DNA from: Natranaeroarchaeum sp042663585
GTDB lineage: Archaea; Halobacteriota; Halobacteria; Halobacteriales; Natronoarchaeaceae
DNA length: 64,000 bases
Assembly: GCF_042663585.1 (NCBI RefSeq)
Contig: NZ_JBHTAN010000002.1
Coordinates: 62,001-126,000, forward strand
Direction: 5' to 3'
The notes beneath the pieces are model-generated. The model was not told the origin of the DNA, searched no databases, and saw only the letters and a program-made list of their open reading frames with translations. This document shows positions 33,092 through 41,445 of the stretch, one piece after another (position 1 is the first letter of the stretch; every line of letters begins with the position of its first letter). The translations under genes and the position numbers were made by a program.

Positions 33092-35212
33092 TTACCCTCG
33101 GACGAGCCGCGTGACCCGAGACAGCACACCGGTGTCGTCAGCGGCTGTCTCGGTATCGCGTCGTGCATCTTCAATCACACTGGGCTCATCAATCCAATTC
33201 TGGAACCTGGTTGCGCTTTCAAACTGGACCGCCGGCCCGTAAATACCCGCCCGGATATGGGCTGGCGTTGCCTTCTGGAACTCCCAGCATTGCTGCTGGT
33301 CCAGATGTGCCGAGAAATCAGCGACGATCCGTCCATCGTCCTTGAAATCCAGTTCACATAGCCCGTCGGACAGCGCACTGATCCACTTCCGACGTCCCGG
33401 ATCGTGCTCCTGCTCGGCGGGTGTCTCCAGCGGCACGTACTCTGGCGGTTCCTTCTCGGCATACGCGTACAGCTCCGCGAATACGTCCCGAGCATCCGCG
33501 AGCCGATCCGACTGGTCTGGAAGCGAGATATCCCGCTGCAAGAACAGGTGGGCGAACCACGGGAACAGGTTACAACTGTCTGCCTGCCCCGCGATCTGCG
33601 CGGCGGCTTCGCGTTCGTCCTTCTTCAGTTCGGAGAAGTTGACGTTGAAATCCAGCGTCTTCATGCGAGTACGCAATTCGGACTTGGGTTTCGTCGAATC
33701 GTTCGAGGAGAAGATGAATGTCGGCATCTGGATGGTGCCGTCCCACTTACCTTCCCAGTATGACTTAATGATGTCCCGGTCTATCTTCGACTTCGCTACG
33801 TCGTCTACAATATACGGGAAAACGGTGTCTGACGCCCGAGCACGCTCGATATTGTTCTTAACGAAGTCACCACCGGTTGTGACTTCCTGTACGTATCCAT
33901 TCGAGATGAGTCGCGCCCCGAACCGCAGGAACATACCTTTCCCGCTGTCGTTGTCACCGTGGAGGAATAGGAACGGCAGGTCCTTGTCCAGCTCTGCGGA
34001 CTCGTATTCGGCGTAGTGATGGGCGCAGTAGTTAGCGAACGGAGCCCAGCAGAAGTAGATAATTCCCTCGTAGAAATGTGCCCGCGTCTCCTTCGTCGTT
34101 CGCGTGTCCCCGAACTCGCCGACAGTTTCAACGTAGTCTTGAATCAGGTCGAGTGCGTCAGCGACTTCCTGCGGATCGTCCGGCAGTGGTGCTGTTAGTT
34201 CAAGGATGGAGTCGTCAATCCGCAATCCGACATTTTTCTCGTCTCTATCGACGTTGAGGTCAGGATACCCTGTGAAGGTCTCTTTGTACCGCGCGATACC
34301 GGCTGGCGTCGCCACGATTTCACCGTCGTTGATCCGGATGTTATTGGCAGATAGCGTGTCGTCCAGATTCGAGATAGCGTCTTCGAGGCCCTGCGGGGAG
34401 AGACGGACACGCTTGTCCGGGCTAATCTCGGTCGGATCGGTGTCCGTATCTTCAGCGGCGAACACCGCTTTCTCTGCTTCTTCGGCGTCGGTGACGACGT
34501 TGTACGTGTTGACTTGGTCGTCGTCAACTGCTTCGTCGAGCCGTGCGTTCAGCTCGGCGACCGGGTCATCACTGAACTCGTCGCCGCCCAGCCAGATATC
34601 GTAGATTTTTGCCTCTTCCTCTGCCGTTTCAGCGTCCTCGATCTCTTCAGTGAGGTCCTCCATGAACGGCGTCGCGTAGTCCTTGTGGAACGCATAGAGC
34701 CGTTCGAACCACTCGTCGACGGGCGTGTCTCCATCGGTACGCCACGCGATGTTGACGTTGGTTTGTTTGCTCCCCTGCCAGGCCTGCTTGGAGAGATTCG
34801 CAGACCCACAGATGAGTGTACGTGACCCGTCCTGGTTCTCGACGATGTAGAGTTTCGTGTGAAGCAGAACGCGTGCGGAATCGACGGTGTGGATGAGCAG
34901 ATCACCGTCTTGGCGCAGCGATTCCAGTTGCGCGGCGATTTTCTTCGCGTTGTTCGTGTTTTTCAGCGACCGCCGGTAATCGTCGTGCTGGTTGTCCCCG
35001 ACGATGACCTCCAGCGAGTCCACTGCGAGATCCTGGTTCTGAAACATCTTGTAGATGAACGCGGGGGACTGACTGTACGTGACGCAGTAAACGTGCTGGG
35101 CATCACCGAAGTAGTTCAGGAAGCTATCCCATGATTTGTCGGCAGCCATCTCTAAGTCGGCGGTGCTACCGTCATCGAACTCGACTGTTGCTTCGAATTC
35201 TGTCTTGGTCAT
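33092..35212 (-). CDS. Phospholipase-D-family nuclease fused to SF3-like/AAA P-loop ATPase (706 aa)
   Basis: Residues 90-180 are a PLD domain with one HKD motif: H118-x-K120 in LLHTKLYIVENQDG, and GSAN at 136-139; a single HKD usually means the active site forms in a dimer, as in Nuc and BfiI. Residues about 380-530 are a P-loop ATPase: Walker A HGDNDSGKG (418-426), Walker B FPYIVDDVAK (D470-D471) and a sensor FIFSSNDST, resembling D5-type SF3 helicases. The C-terminal 150 residues are helical. It follows the Argonaute gene by 63 bp and precedes the AddB-like gene by 5 bp, so it is an operon member that could cut or remodel Argonaute-bound DNA. Confidence 0.8.
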   Translation of the reverse strand: MTKTEFEATVEFDDGSTADLEMAADKSWDSFLNYFGDAQHVYCVTYSQSPAFIYKMFQNQDLAVDSLEVIVGDNQHDDYRRSLKNTNNAKKIAAQLESLRQDGDLLIHTVDSARVLLHTKLYIVENQDGSRTLICGSANLSKQAWQGSKQTNVNIAWRTDGDTPVDEWFERLYAFHKDYATPFMEDLTEEIEDAETAEEEAKIYDIWLGGDEFSDDPVAELNARLDEAVDDDQVNTYNVVTDAEEAEKAVFAAEDTDTDPTEISPDKRVRLSPQGLEDAISNLDDTLSANNIRINDGEIVATPAGIARYKETFTGYPDLNVDRDEKNVGLRIDDSILELTAPLPDDPQEVADALDLIQDYVETVGEFGDTRTTKETRAHFYEGIIYFCWAPFANYCAHHYAEYESAELDKDLPFLFLHGDNDSGKGMFLRFGARLISNGYVQEVTTGGDFVKNNIERARASDTVFPYIVDDVAKSKIDRDIIKSYWEGKWDGTIQMPTFIFSSNDSTKPKSELRTRMKTLDFNVNFSELKKDEREAAAQIAGQADSCNLFPWFAHLFLQRDISLPDQSDRLADARDVFAELYAYAEKEPPEYVPLETPAEQEHDPGRRKWISALSDGLCELDFKDDGRIVADFSAHLDQQQCWEFQKATPAHIRAGIYGPAVQFESATRFQNWIDEPSVIEDARRDTETAADDTGVLSRVTRLVRG

Positions 35213-35275
35213 GCGAGGATCACCGGTGTGTTGACGGGTGCGTGAGTGGTTGCGCGGGGCTGTGCTGGTGCATGG

Positions 35276-37930
35276 TCAGATATACGGGACACCGCGGATG
35301 ACGCTCCCCTTGGTGAGGTAGCCCTTCATGGCGAAGTCGGCGCACTTGTCGGCGTAGTACGTGGTGATGGGGAGCCGGGTGGACCGGCTCAGCGAACCGA
35401 CGTGTGCTTCCGACAGCCAGTAGGTTTGCTCCGCGAGCGTGTCGAGATCTGTCGACCCGTGGCGTTTCACGATCTGCAACGGCCGCGGCGTGCCGGGGCT
35501 GCCCTCCTTCCCGCCGGTTGTGGTCAGGTAGGAGTGCTCGCCGTTGTGGACGTGGAAGGCGATGCCTTTGTCTGCGATATCGAACCGTGAATTCGATTCA
35601 TCGTACGCTGCGATTCGGGGGTTCCCGGATTTCCGGACCTCGACGAGGGCGAACCGTTTGATGAGATCGCGGGCTTTGTCGAGACGGTTGATGAGGTTCT
35701 CGACGTCCAGGTAGAACTTCCCGTCACGATGAATCACGACGTGCCGCGGAGGCCGGCCTTCCTCTTCGGCGAAGATTTCGAGGACGTGTTTGATGACGTT
35801 CGCCACGTCGTCCTCACCGAACGTCTCACCAGCCTGCTTCGTGACCGCCTCTGACGCGAGGATCGTTCCGTCAGCCATGATGACGTTCGCGGCCGCACCG
35901 AGGTGTTGCTTGGTCGCGTGGTCGTACGTCACGTCAAGCCCGACGAACGCGTCAACGTCCCCAGGGACGTCGTCGATACGCCACGGCACACCGCCCGCTT
36001 TCCCGATAAGCGACGAGCAGATGTTCCCACGGTAGTTGTCGTTACCGAGATTGTCGACGGAGATCATCTGACTCGGCACCCCGAGTTGTCCGAGCCGCCG
36101 CTTGAACTCGGGATACGGGTCGTCGTAGTCCGCCGCTGCGGCCTCGTCTGCATCCGGGACGACGATCAGCGCCGCATCGTAGTCACTCGCTTTCTGCGCG
36201 TGTTGGGAGTAGTGGAATTCCGAGCCGAGTTCGTAGGTCTCCTGATCGAACGCCGTTGGACCCGCATCGTAGTCTGCGAGCTTGTTGAGCAGCGTGAGCA
36301 CGTACGGCCGTGCGTCGCTCTCCTCATCTTCTGGGTACAGCGCGATGATGTCGAACGACTCAGGAGCCTTGTACACGCCGTACTCCTTCCGCTCCAGCCC
36401 GCCAGCCCCGTAGTACCCCGTATTTCCACCTCCGAACCGCAGGTTCGGGGTGTTCGGTGTCTTGTGCTCCCGGTACCCGGCGTTCGTGGGCTGTGGGACG
36501 GGGTCAAAGCTGAAGTACGGCGTCGGACCGAGCAAATCCACGAACGACGTGACGACGTTGAACCGTTCTTCGGGCTTCATCCGGCTCTCGTTGTGAATGA
36601 CATCCAAGAACGTGTCATCGACACGGCCCAACTGCTCGAACGTCGGGATGACCTTACAGTACTCCAAGAGCTGCGGGAAGATCGAATCATCACCGCTCCC
36701 GTACTGCAGATCAGCGATGATCGGGTCACCAGCCCGCATCGAGTCGATGACGTCCTGCTCGACGTGCTTCTCGTGGTACTCCGACATCGGGACGCCCGGC
36801 CCATCCAGCACATCATCGTAGTCCATATCGATGACCTCCTTGACCGTTGCCGTGCGAGCACTGTCGTACAGGTCAGTGTCGTGCTCGACGGTCACCTCGG
36901 CGATGTCGTGTCCACGCTCAACCCACTCGGCAGCGGAGAACGTCGATTCCAAGTGGTACGCGACGTTCACGCCACAAATCACGGTCCCGTCAGCATCAAC
37001 ACGAATCCGGCACTTATACTTCCGATATGCTTCGAACAACCCGCTGTTCGCGGTTCGCTGCGGGGTGGGCTCGATGATCGAATCGATTCCCGACACCTCG
37101 AAGCGACCAGCAACAGCACGCTTCACGTCCTGCTTGACGAACTCTTGGAGCGGTCCGTCGTCTGTGTACGAGCGCGCCTCCAGGGTCGTCTCACCTTGGT
37201 GGATGGGTTCGATGGTGTACCCGTGGATCGAGATCGTGCTGTGGATCTTTTCGGTCGCGTAGATACGCCGCCGGGACGCATCAGCTGTCGTGACTGGACT
37301 GTTACTCCGGGACTGGTAGTAGTTCGCTGCTTTCGCCGTGAACCCCTCGATCCCGTTCGTGAAGTCATCCGGGTTGAGCCCGCCGCTTCCGGTTGCGCGG
37401 AGTTCATATTCGTGGACGGTGAGTTCCGGCAGGTCCCCGAGGTCGAACTGCAGCAGGTAGTTCCCCTCCGACAACGGCTGTTGGTGTAACAGTTCACCGC
37501 CACCATCTGCCGTCGGCCGTGGCTCGTTCGTCACTTCACTCCCCCGCACGAACTCCGACTCATCGCTTGAATCTGCCTCCGATGAAGATTCGCCAGCGTC
37601 CGCAGCCGATGTATTCTCCGCCCCGCCGCTCTCGGCTTCGGCAGGTGGCTCGTCGAGCGGCGTGACGATCAGGTCATACCCCGGGTTGAGTTGCATCTCG
37701 CCGCGGTATTCGTTCCCGACCACGTTCTCCAGCACGTACCAGCGTCCGACCTCCCACTCGAAATCCGCGATCTCGTTATTGTGGAACACGGTCAGTTCCA
37801 CTGGCGTTCCTTCGACGTCCACCAACTGAATTTTCCGAGCGATGGCGTCGTGGTCCCACTCGTCAGTCCCTGTGACGCGCAGTGAGATATCGATCTGTTC
37901 CCCATCCTCGATGTCGTCCTTCACTGCCAT
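35276..37930 (-). CDS. Prokaryotic Argonaute, long, catalytically complete, NgAgo-like (884 aa)
   Basis: Start set at ATG 37930 (MAVKDDIEDGEQIDISLRV), which has a TATA-like box 28 bp upstream; the frame continues to 38014 but those 28 residues are unlikely. Residues 1-95 resemble the OB-fold N-domain of Natronobacterium NgAgo, followed by an acidic Ser-rich linker, N/PAZ-like and MID regions, and the PIWI domain. The catalytic tetrad is complete: D666 (FVGLDVTYD), E702 (KQAGETFGE), D736 (VVIHRDGKF), D861 (PITTYYADK). The C-terminus ends in YI, as expected for a PIWI tail near the active site. It should use small DNA or RNA guides to cleave DNA. It is the first gene of the operon. Confidence 0.94.
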   Translation of the reverse strand: MAVKDDIEDGEQIDISLRVTGTDEWDHDAIARKIQLVDVEGTPVELTVFHNNEIADFEWEVGRWYVLENVVGNEYRGEMQLNPGYDLIVTPLDEPPAEAESGGAENTSAADAGESSSEADSSDESEFVRGSEVTNEPRPTADGGGELLHQQPLSEGNYLLQFDLGDLPELTVHEYELRATGSGGLNPDDFTNGIEGFTAKAANYYQSRSNSPVTTADASRRRIYATEKIHSTISIHGYTIEPIHQGETTLEARSYTDDGPLQEFVKQDVKRAVAGRFEVSGIDSIIEPTPQRTANSGLFEAYRKYKCRIRVDADGTVICGVNVAYHLESTFSAAEWVERGHDIAEVTVEHDTDLYDSARTATVKEVIDMDYDDVLDGPGVPMSEYHEKHVEQDVIDSMRAGDPIIADLQYGSGDDSIFPQLLEYCKVIPTFEQLGRVDDTFLDVIHNESRMKPEERFNVVTSFVDLLGPTPYFSFDPVPQPTNAGYREHKTPNTPNLRFGGGNTGYYGAGGLERKEYGVYKAPESFDIIALYPEDEESDARPYVLTLLNKLADYDAGPTAFDQETYELGSEFHYSQHAQKASDYDAALIVVPDADEAAAADYDDPYPEFKRRLGQLGVPSQMISVDNLGNDNYRGNICSSLIGKAGGVPWRIDDVPGDVDAFVGLDVTYDHATKQHLGAAANVIMADGTILASEAVTKQAGETFGEDDVANVIKHVLEIFAEEEGRPPRHVVIHRDGKFYLDVENLINRLDKARDLIKRFALVEVRKSGNPRIAAYDESNSRFDIADKGIAFHVHNGEHSYLTTTGGKEGSPGTPRPLQIVKRHGSTDLDTLAEQTYWLSEAHVGSLSRSTRLPITTYYADKCADFAMKGYLTKGSVIRGVPYI

Positions 37931-37954
37931 CTGTACCGACCAACGGACTCCCAG

Positions 37955-37963
37955 AATAAATAG
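37955..37963 (-). promoter_or_regulatory. TATA-like box of the Argonaute operon
   Basis: CTATTTATT on the minus strand, centred about 29 bp upstream of the Argonaute ATG at 37930. This spacing places the transcript start at or next to the start codon, typical of leaderless haloarchaeal genes, and supports the chosen start. No comparable box is visible in the gaps inside the operon. Confidence 0.6.
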
Positions 37964-38154
37964 ATTTCCACTAGACGAATCTGAAACACGAAAACTGAGT
38001 TTTAGGCGAAACACAACAACACAACTGCCCTACAAACGATTTGGAGGACGCTGCGGGGATAGCACCGGACAACGACGAGGTCGAGAATCTGCCTCACAAA
38101 CTCAGCGAACAGAGGTTTTATGATAGAATTGAAAATAGGTACATCAGGATGCGT

Positions 38155-38162
38155 GAATATTT
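38155..38162 (+). promoter_or_regulatory. TATA-like box of the divergent AAA ATPase gene
   Basis: GAATATTT lies about 29 bp upstream of the ATG at 38188. With the box of the Argonaute operon at 37955-37963 it defines a 257-bp divergent promoter region (37931-38187). Confidence 0.5.
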
Positions 38163-38187
38163 GTACTAGCGCAGAATAATCTGCCCT

Positions 38188-39867
38188 ATGCTCGGGACAG
38201 GGACCGCAGAAGAATTCATCGACGACGCCGAACATCATAACCAGTGGTGGAGTAACGGCACTTCCCCGGAACTATCGCAGGCCGCAGACCTCACCCCACG
38301 CTCTGATTTCCACCGCGTCCTCAAGGGAACAAACACCCACTACACTGACGGTGTCGAGAGTCTCGTCTACGCAATTCACGGCCAAACCGGCATCGGGAAA
38401 ACCACGCTTCTCCACCAACTCATCGCAGCTCTCCTCGACACAACAGACTTCCCACACCAAAACCAAGACCTCGAACTCACCTCCGCACTCTCCCCCAGAC
38501 AAATCCTCTATCTCCCCTTAGAAGACTCTCTGTATCAGCTGGAACGCCCAGGCGACGACATCAAACGCCTCAACCAGGTCATCGACTACTTCCAGACCCA
38601 CGTCGCACCCCGTCAAGGACAAAAATTCATTCTCCTCGACGACGTCCAAGCCCTTGACCTCGACGAGAACCGCAAAGCAGAGCTACTCGACCTGATCGAC
38701 GACAATACGTACGTATTCCTAACCGGCAACGTCCGCGCGCAGGTCAACCTCTCTACCGTCGAAACCGCCGACACCATCGATGAATTCGAAGGCCCATGGC
38801 CCATCCTCCCGATGAAATTCATCGACACCGTCCAAACCGGCGAAGGCCTAGGCGTCACATTCACTGAAGAATTCCGAACCCAACTCGAACAATACCAATC
38901 ACCCGACTTAGACGGCCCATCACCGATCAAAACAATTCGAACCGGACTTTCCGGAACTAATTCGGAAACCAGTCTCGACACAGCTGTTGAGACACTCTCA
39001 GAACTCTGCTTCGACATCTTCGACGCGGACGACCGAAACAACCTCCACGACGCCGCGCGCACATACCTCCGAACAGGCGGCACCCTCCACCAAACAGACG
39101 ACCCGTCAATCCGGAACGACCTCTCAAAATCCCACTTCCTCCTCTTCCTCTACAAAGAACTCGCCAAGCACCGATCCATCCAACAACCCGGAAACCTCCA
39201 CCGACTCAGTTCCATCGCCGCCACCAACGCCGGTGAAGAACTCCAGTACACCGATCTCAGCGACCAAATCGGCGTCGACAGGCGAACCGTCGACAACTAC
39301 CTCGACGTACTCGACGAAGGCATCGCCGTCACCGAATCCCACGACTACACCCTGCGACGCTACCGCCGCACCCGCTTGTACCTCCGCAACCCACGCCACC
39401 TCGTCCTCCTCTCCCAACGCCAGGAACACCACGGCTTCGAAGCGTACGAACAACAAGACACACTCAACCACGAATTCGAATACAAACTCGCCCGCACCGT
39501 CGCCTTCGACCACGCCAAACGCCTCGCCTTCAACGTCGGAGCATACGACGTCGAATACACCGAAACCGAATCCGGCCTCGTTGACTACATCCTCCACCGC
39601 AACGGACACGTCCTCCCCTTCATCCTCTCCTACCACCCACACACTGGCAACGCCGAAACAATCGCCGAAGAATTCACCCCCGAATCAGGCCAGCACACCG
39701 AATCCGACAGTGAAGAACTCCAAGAGTTCGACTACCAAGCACCGTACCGGTTCGTCATCACCGACAGCTTGCCAAAGGAAGCCAAAGAAGACGAATCCCT
39801 GATCATCGAGAAAGACGAGACCAGTATCTGCTATCTCCCGTTCTGGTTGTTCTTACTGATCTGCTGA
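38188..39867 (+). CDS. AAA ATPase with DUF4143-like C-terminal domain (559 aa)
   Basis: Walker A HGQTGIGKTTLLHQL (G65-T72), Walker B KFILLDDVQALD and a sensor YVFLTGNVRAQ mark an AAA14-type ATPase. A winged helix follows (LQYTDLSDQIGVDRRTVDNYLDVLDEG) and then a DUF4143-like end (NHEFEYKLARTVAFDHAKRLAFNV ... GLVDYILHRNGHVLPFILSYH) where the nuclease-like ExK is degraded. The gene is divergent from the Argonaute operon and shares its promoter region. Codon use is strongly C-ending and A-starting compared with the neighbours, suggesting a separate origin. Such ATPases are common in defence islands; the function is unknown. Confidence 0.72.
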   Translation: MLGTGTAEEFIDDAEHHNQWWSNGTSPELSQAADLTPRSDFHRVLKGTNTHYTDGVESLVYAIHGQTGIGKTTLLHQLIAALLDTTDFPHQNQDLELTSALSPRQILYLPLEDSLYQLERPGDDIKRLNQVIDYFQTHVAPRQGQKFILLDDVQALDLDENRKAELLDLIDDNTYVFLTGNVRAQVNLSTVETADTIDEFEGPWPILPMKFIDTVQTGEGLGVTFTEEFRTQLEQYQSPDLDGPSPIKTIRTGLSGTNSETSLDTAVETLSELCFDIFDADDRNNLHDAARTYLRTGGTLHQTDDPSIRNDLSKSHFLLFLYKELAKHRSIQQPGNLHRLSSIAATNAGEELQYTDLSDQIGVDRRTVDNYLDVLDEGIAVTESHDYTLRRYRRTRLYLRNPRHLVLLSQRQEHHGFEAYEQQDTLNHEFEYKLARTVAFDHAKRLAFNVGAYDVEYTETESGLVDYILHRNGHVLPFILSYHPHTGNAETIAEEFTPESGQHTESDSEELQEFDYQAPYRFVITDSLPKEAKEDESLIIEKDETSICYLPFWLFLLIC

Positions 39868-40011
39868 GAAAGCCTCTGCCGTCTATGTCGACGGCCTATT
39901 CCGTATGCGAGTCGTGCTCCAAAGCCCTCTTAGAGGGTGTATTCGTTCCAGCATCGCAGTTTGTCGGCAAAGCGCCTATACCTCCACGTTGAGTTGTCCG
40001 GGGATGATGGA

Positions 40012-41421
40012 ATGACTGAGACAGATGACTTGCGGCGGGAGTTGAAGACGTTCACACGCCGATGGGAGCAACTCACTGCGGTTCCCGAGACACCTCGGTC
40101 ACTGATGGATGTGATCGAGTACTCGTTAGGAACACAACGGAAGGCCGAGGTGTACATCAACCGGCTCTTCGCATATTTCCTCAACCCAGAGCAGCCACAC
40201 CGGATGAACTCGGAATTTCTCCGCGTATTTCTCAATGGCCTACCCGACACGTGTGGGTTCGAGGAGGATATCCACGATCTCTCAGACGTCGTTGTCGACG
40301 ATCAAGTACGGCTCACTGAGCAGGCCGACGGAGAAACAGTATCGTCAGGATTCGTCGACCTGGCAATTCAAGTACCGAACGAATGGTTCCTTCTGGTTGA
40401 ACTCAAATTCTCTGCTGAGGACACGCAAACGGAGTTCTATCGACAGGACGTCACGCACATCGACGGTGTTCCGAAGGACGACTACGAGTCTGGCGCGTAC
40501 TATCTCTATCTACATCAAGGGGACCGACCAGACGCGAACGATCCAGAATTCAGTAACTGGACGTGGACAGCCTTCGTCGAAACCGTCCTGACCGACTTTA
40601 TTGTCGATAACGCACCCCGGTACCCACAACGAACAGTCGTACAGCTTCACGAATTCGCTGACGATATTCGATCCATCACAGGTATGTCAGACCCCACCGA
40701 CAACGTTGACGAGAAGATCGAACTGTATCTCGACCACTACGAGGCCATCGCTGACGTAACGGCCACATTCGAGAACCAGTGGGAGACGTTCTCTCATAAC
40801 TGGCCCTCTCGCCTTTCTGACCGCCTCGTAACCGCCGATCAAGGATCGATCCGCTCGGAGAGCGACTACCACGTATTATTCGAGTGTTCGAACGACGCTG
40901 TCGGGGACTGGTGGTTCCGCTCAACGAGTTCCGATTGGGGGATGATCTTCAAACACGGCTGGTGGCGACACACCGATGACCTCTCAGACGTGCTCCACGA
41001 GCGACCCGACAATCGGAACGATGCCAGAATCGGATTCCACCACCGCCTCGAAAACGACCGTGAGCAAGCCCTCCGAGACAACACGCTCACACTGTATTTC
41101 CGAAACATGGGGGCTAATGATCAACCGTTCATCGATGCTGTTTCTGACCACTTCGATGCGCAAGCCGATGCTATCGAGGCCACGCTGCCGGATACTGCCA
41201 GTCTCACCGGAAACAAACGCAATATGATCTCAGCAGAGTACGATATCACCCCCGACAAGTATGATGACTTTTTCGCGGCCTATATCGCGGCCCTCGAAGA
41301 AGGATTCACTGACCTCGTCGTTAACAACCCCAAACTAATCGCTATCCTCGACGACATCTACACTGACGCCGTCGCGGAGGTCTACGACACCCAGATCACA
41401 ATGAACCCCCAACAAAACTGA
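40012..41421 (+). CDS. PD-(D/E)XK nuclease superfamily protein, PDDEXK_4-like (469 aa)
   Basis: Start taken at ATG 40012 (MTETDDLRRELKTF); the frame is open to 39937. The N-terminal half has the PDDEXK_4 layout: ERQ-like helix IEYSLGTQRKAEVYINRLFAYFLNP, then GFVDLAIQV (D116) and FLLVELKFSAEDTQTEFYRQ (E130, K132, Gln helix). The C-terminal half is helical/beta with WWFRSTSSDWGMIFKHGWW and no recognised motif. It follows the AAA ATPase by 144 bp in the same direction, so the two may work as an ATPase-nuclease pair. The nuclease fold is clear; the target is not. Confidence 0.75.
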   Translation: MTETDDLRRELKTFTRRWEQLTAVPETPRSLMDVIEYSLGTQRKAEVYINRLFAYFLNPEQPHRMNSEFLRVFLNGLPDTCGFEEDIHDLSDVVVDDQVRLTEQADGETVSSGFVDLAIQVPNEWFLLVELKFSAEDTQTEFYRQDVTHIDGVPKDDYESGAYYLYLHQGDRPDANDPEFSNWTWTAFVETVLTDFIVDNAPRYPQRTVVQLHEFADDIRSITGMSDPTDNVDEKIELYLDHYEAIADVTATFENQWETFSHNWPSRLSDRLVTADQGSIRSESDYHVLFECSNDAVGDWWFRSTSSDWGMIFKHGWWRHTDDLSDVLHERPDNRNDARIGFHHRLENDREQALRDNTLTLYFRNMGANDQPFIDAVSDHFDAQADAIEATLPDTASLTGNKRNMISAEYDITPDKYDDFFAAYIAALEEGFTDLVVNNPKLIAILDDIYTDAVAEVYDTQITMNPQQN

Positions 41422-41445
41422 GTTCGAAGCTCGTGTCATGCAGGC

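Noticed and set aside
35903..37489. 528-aa plus-strand open frame antisense to Argonaute
   Set aside because: It mirrors the GC-rich codon structure of the Argonaute gene, has an arginine-rich translation with no domain, and the opposite strand has clear catalytic motifs.
37931..38014. 28-residue N-terminal extension of Argonaute
   Set aside because: It would start upstream of the TATA-like box at 37955-37963, and the inner ATG gives the length and N-terminus expected for NgAgo-type proteins.
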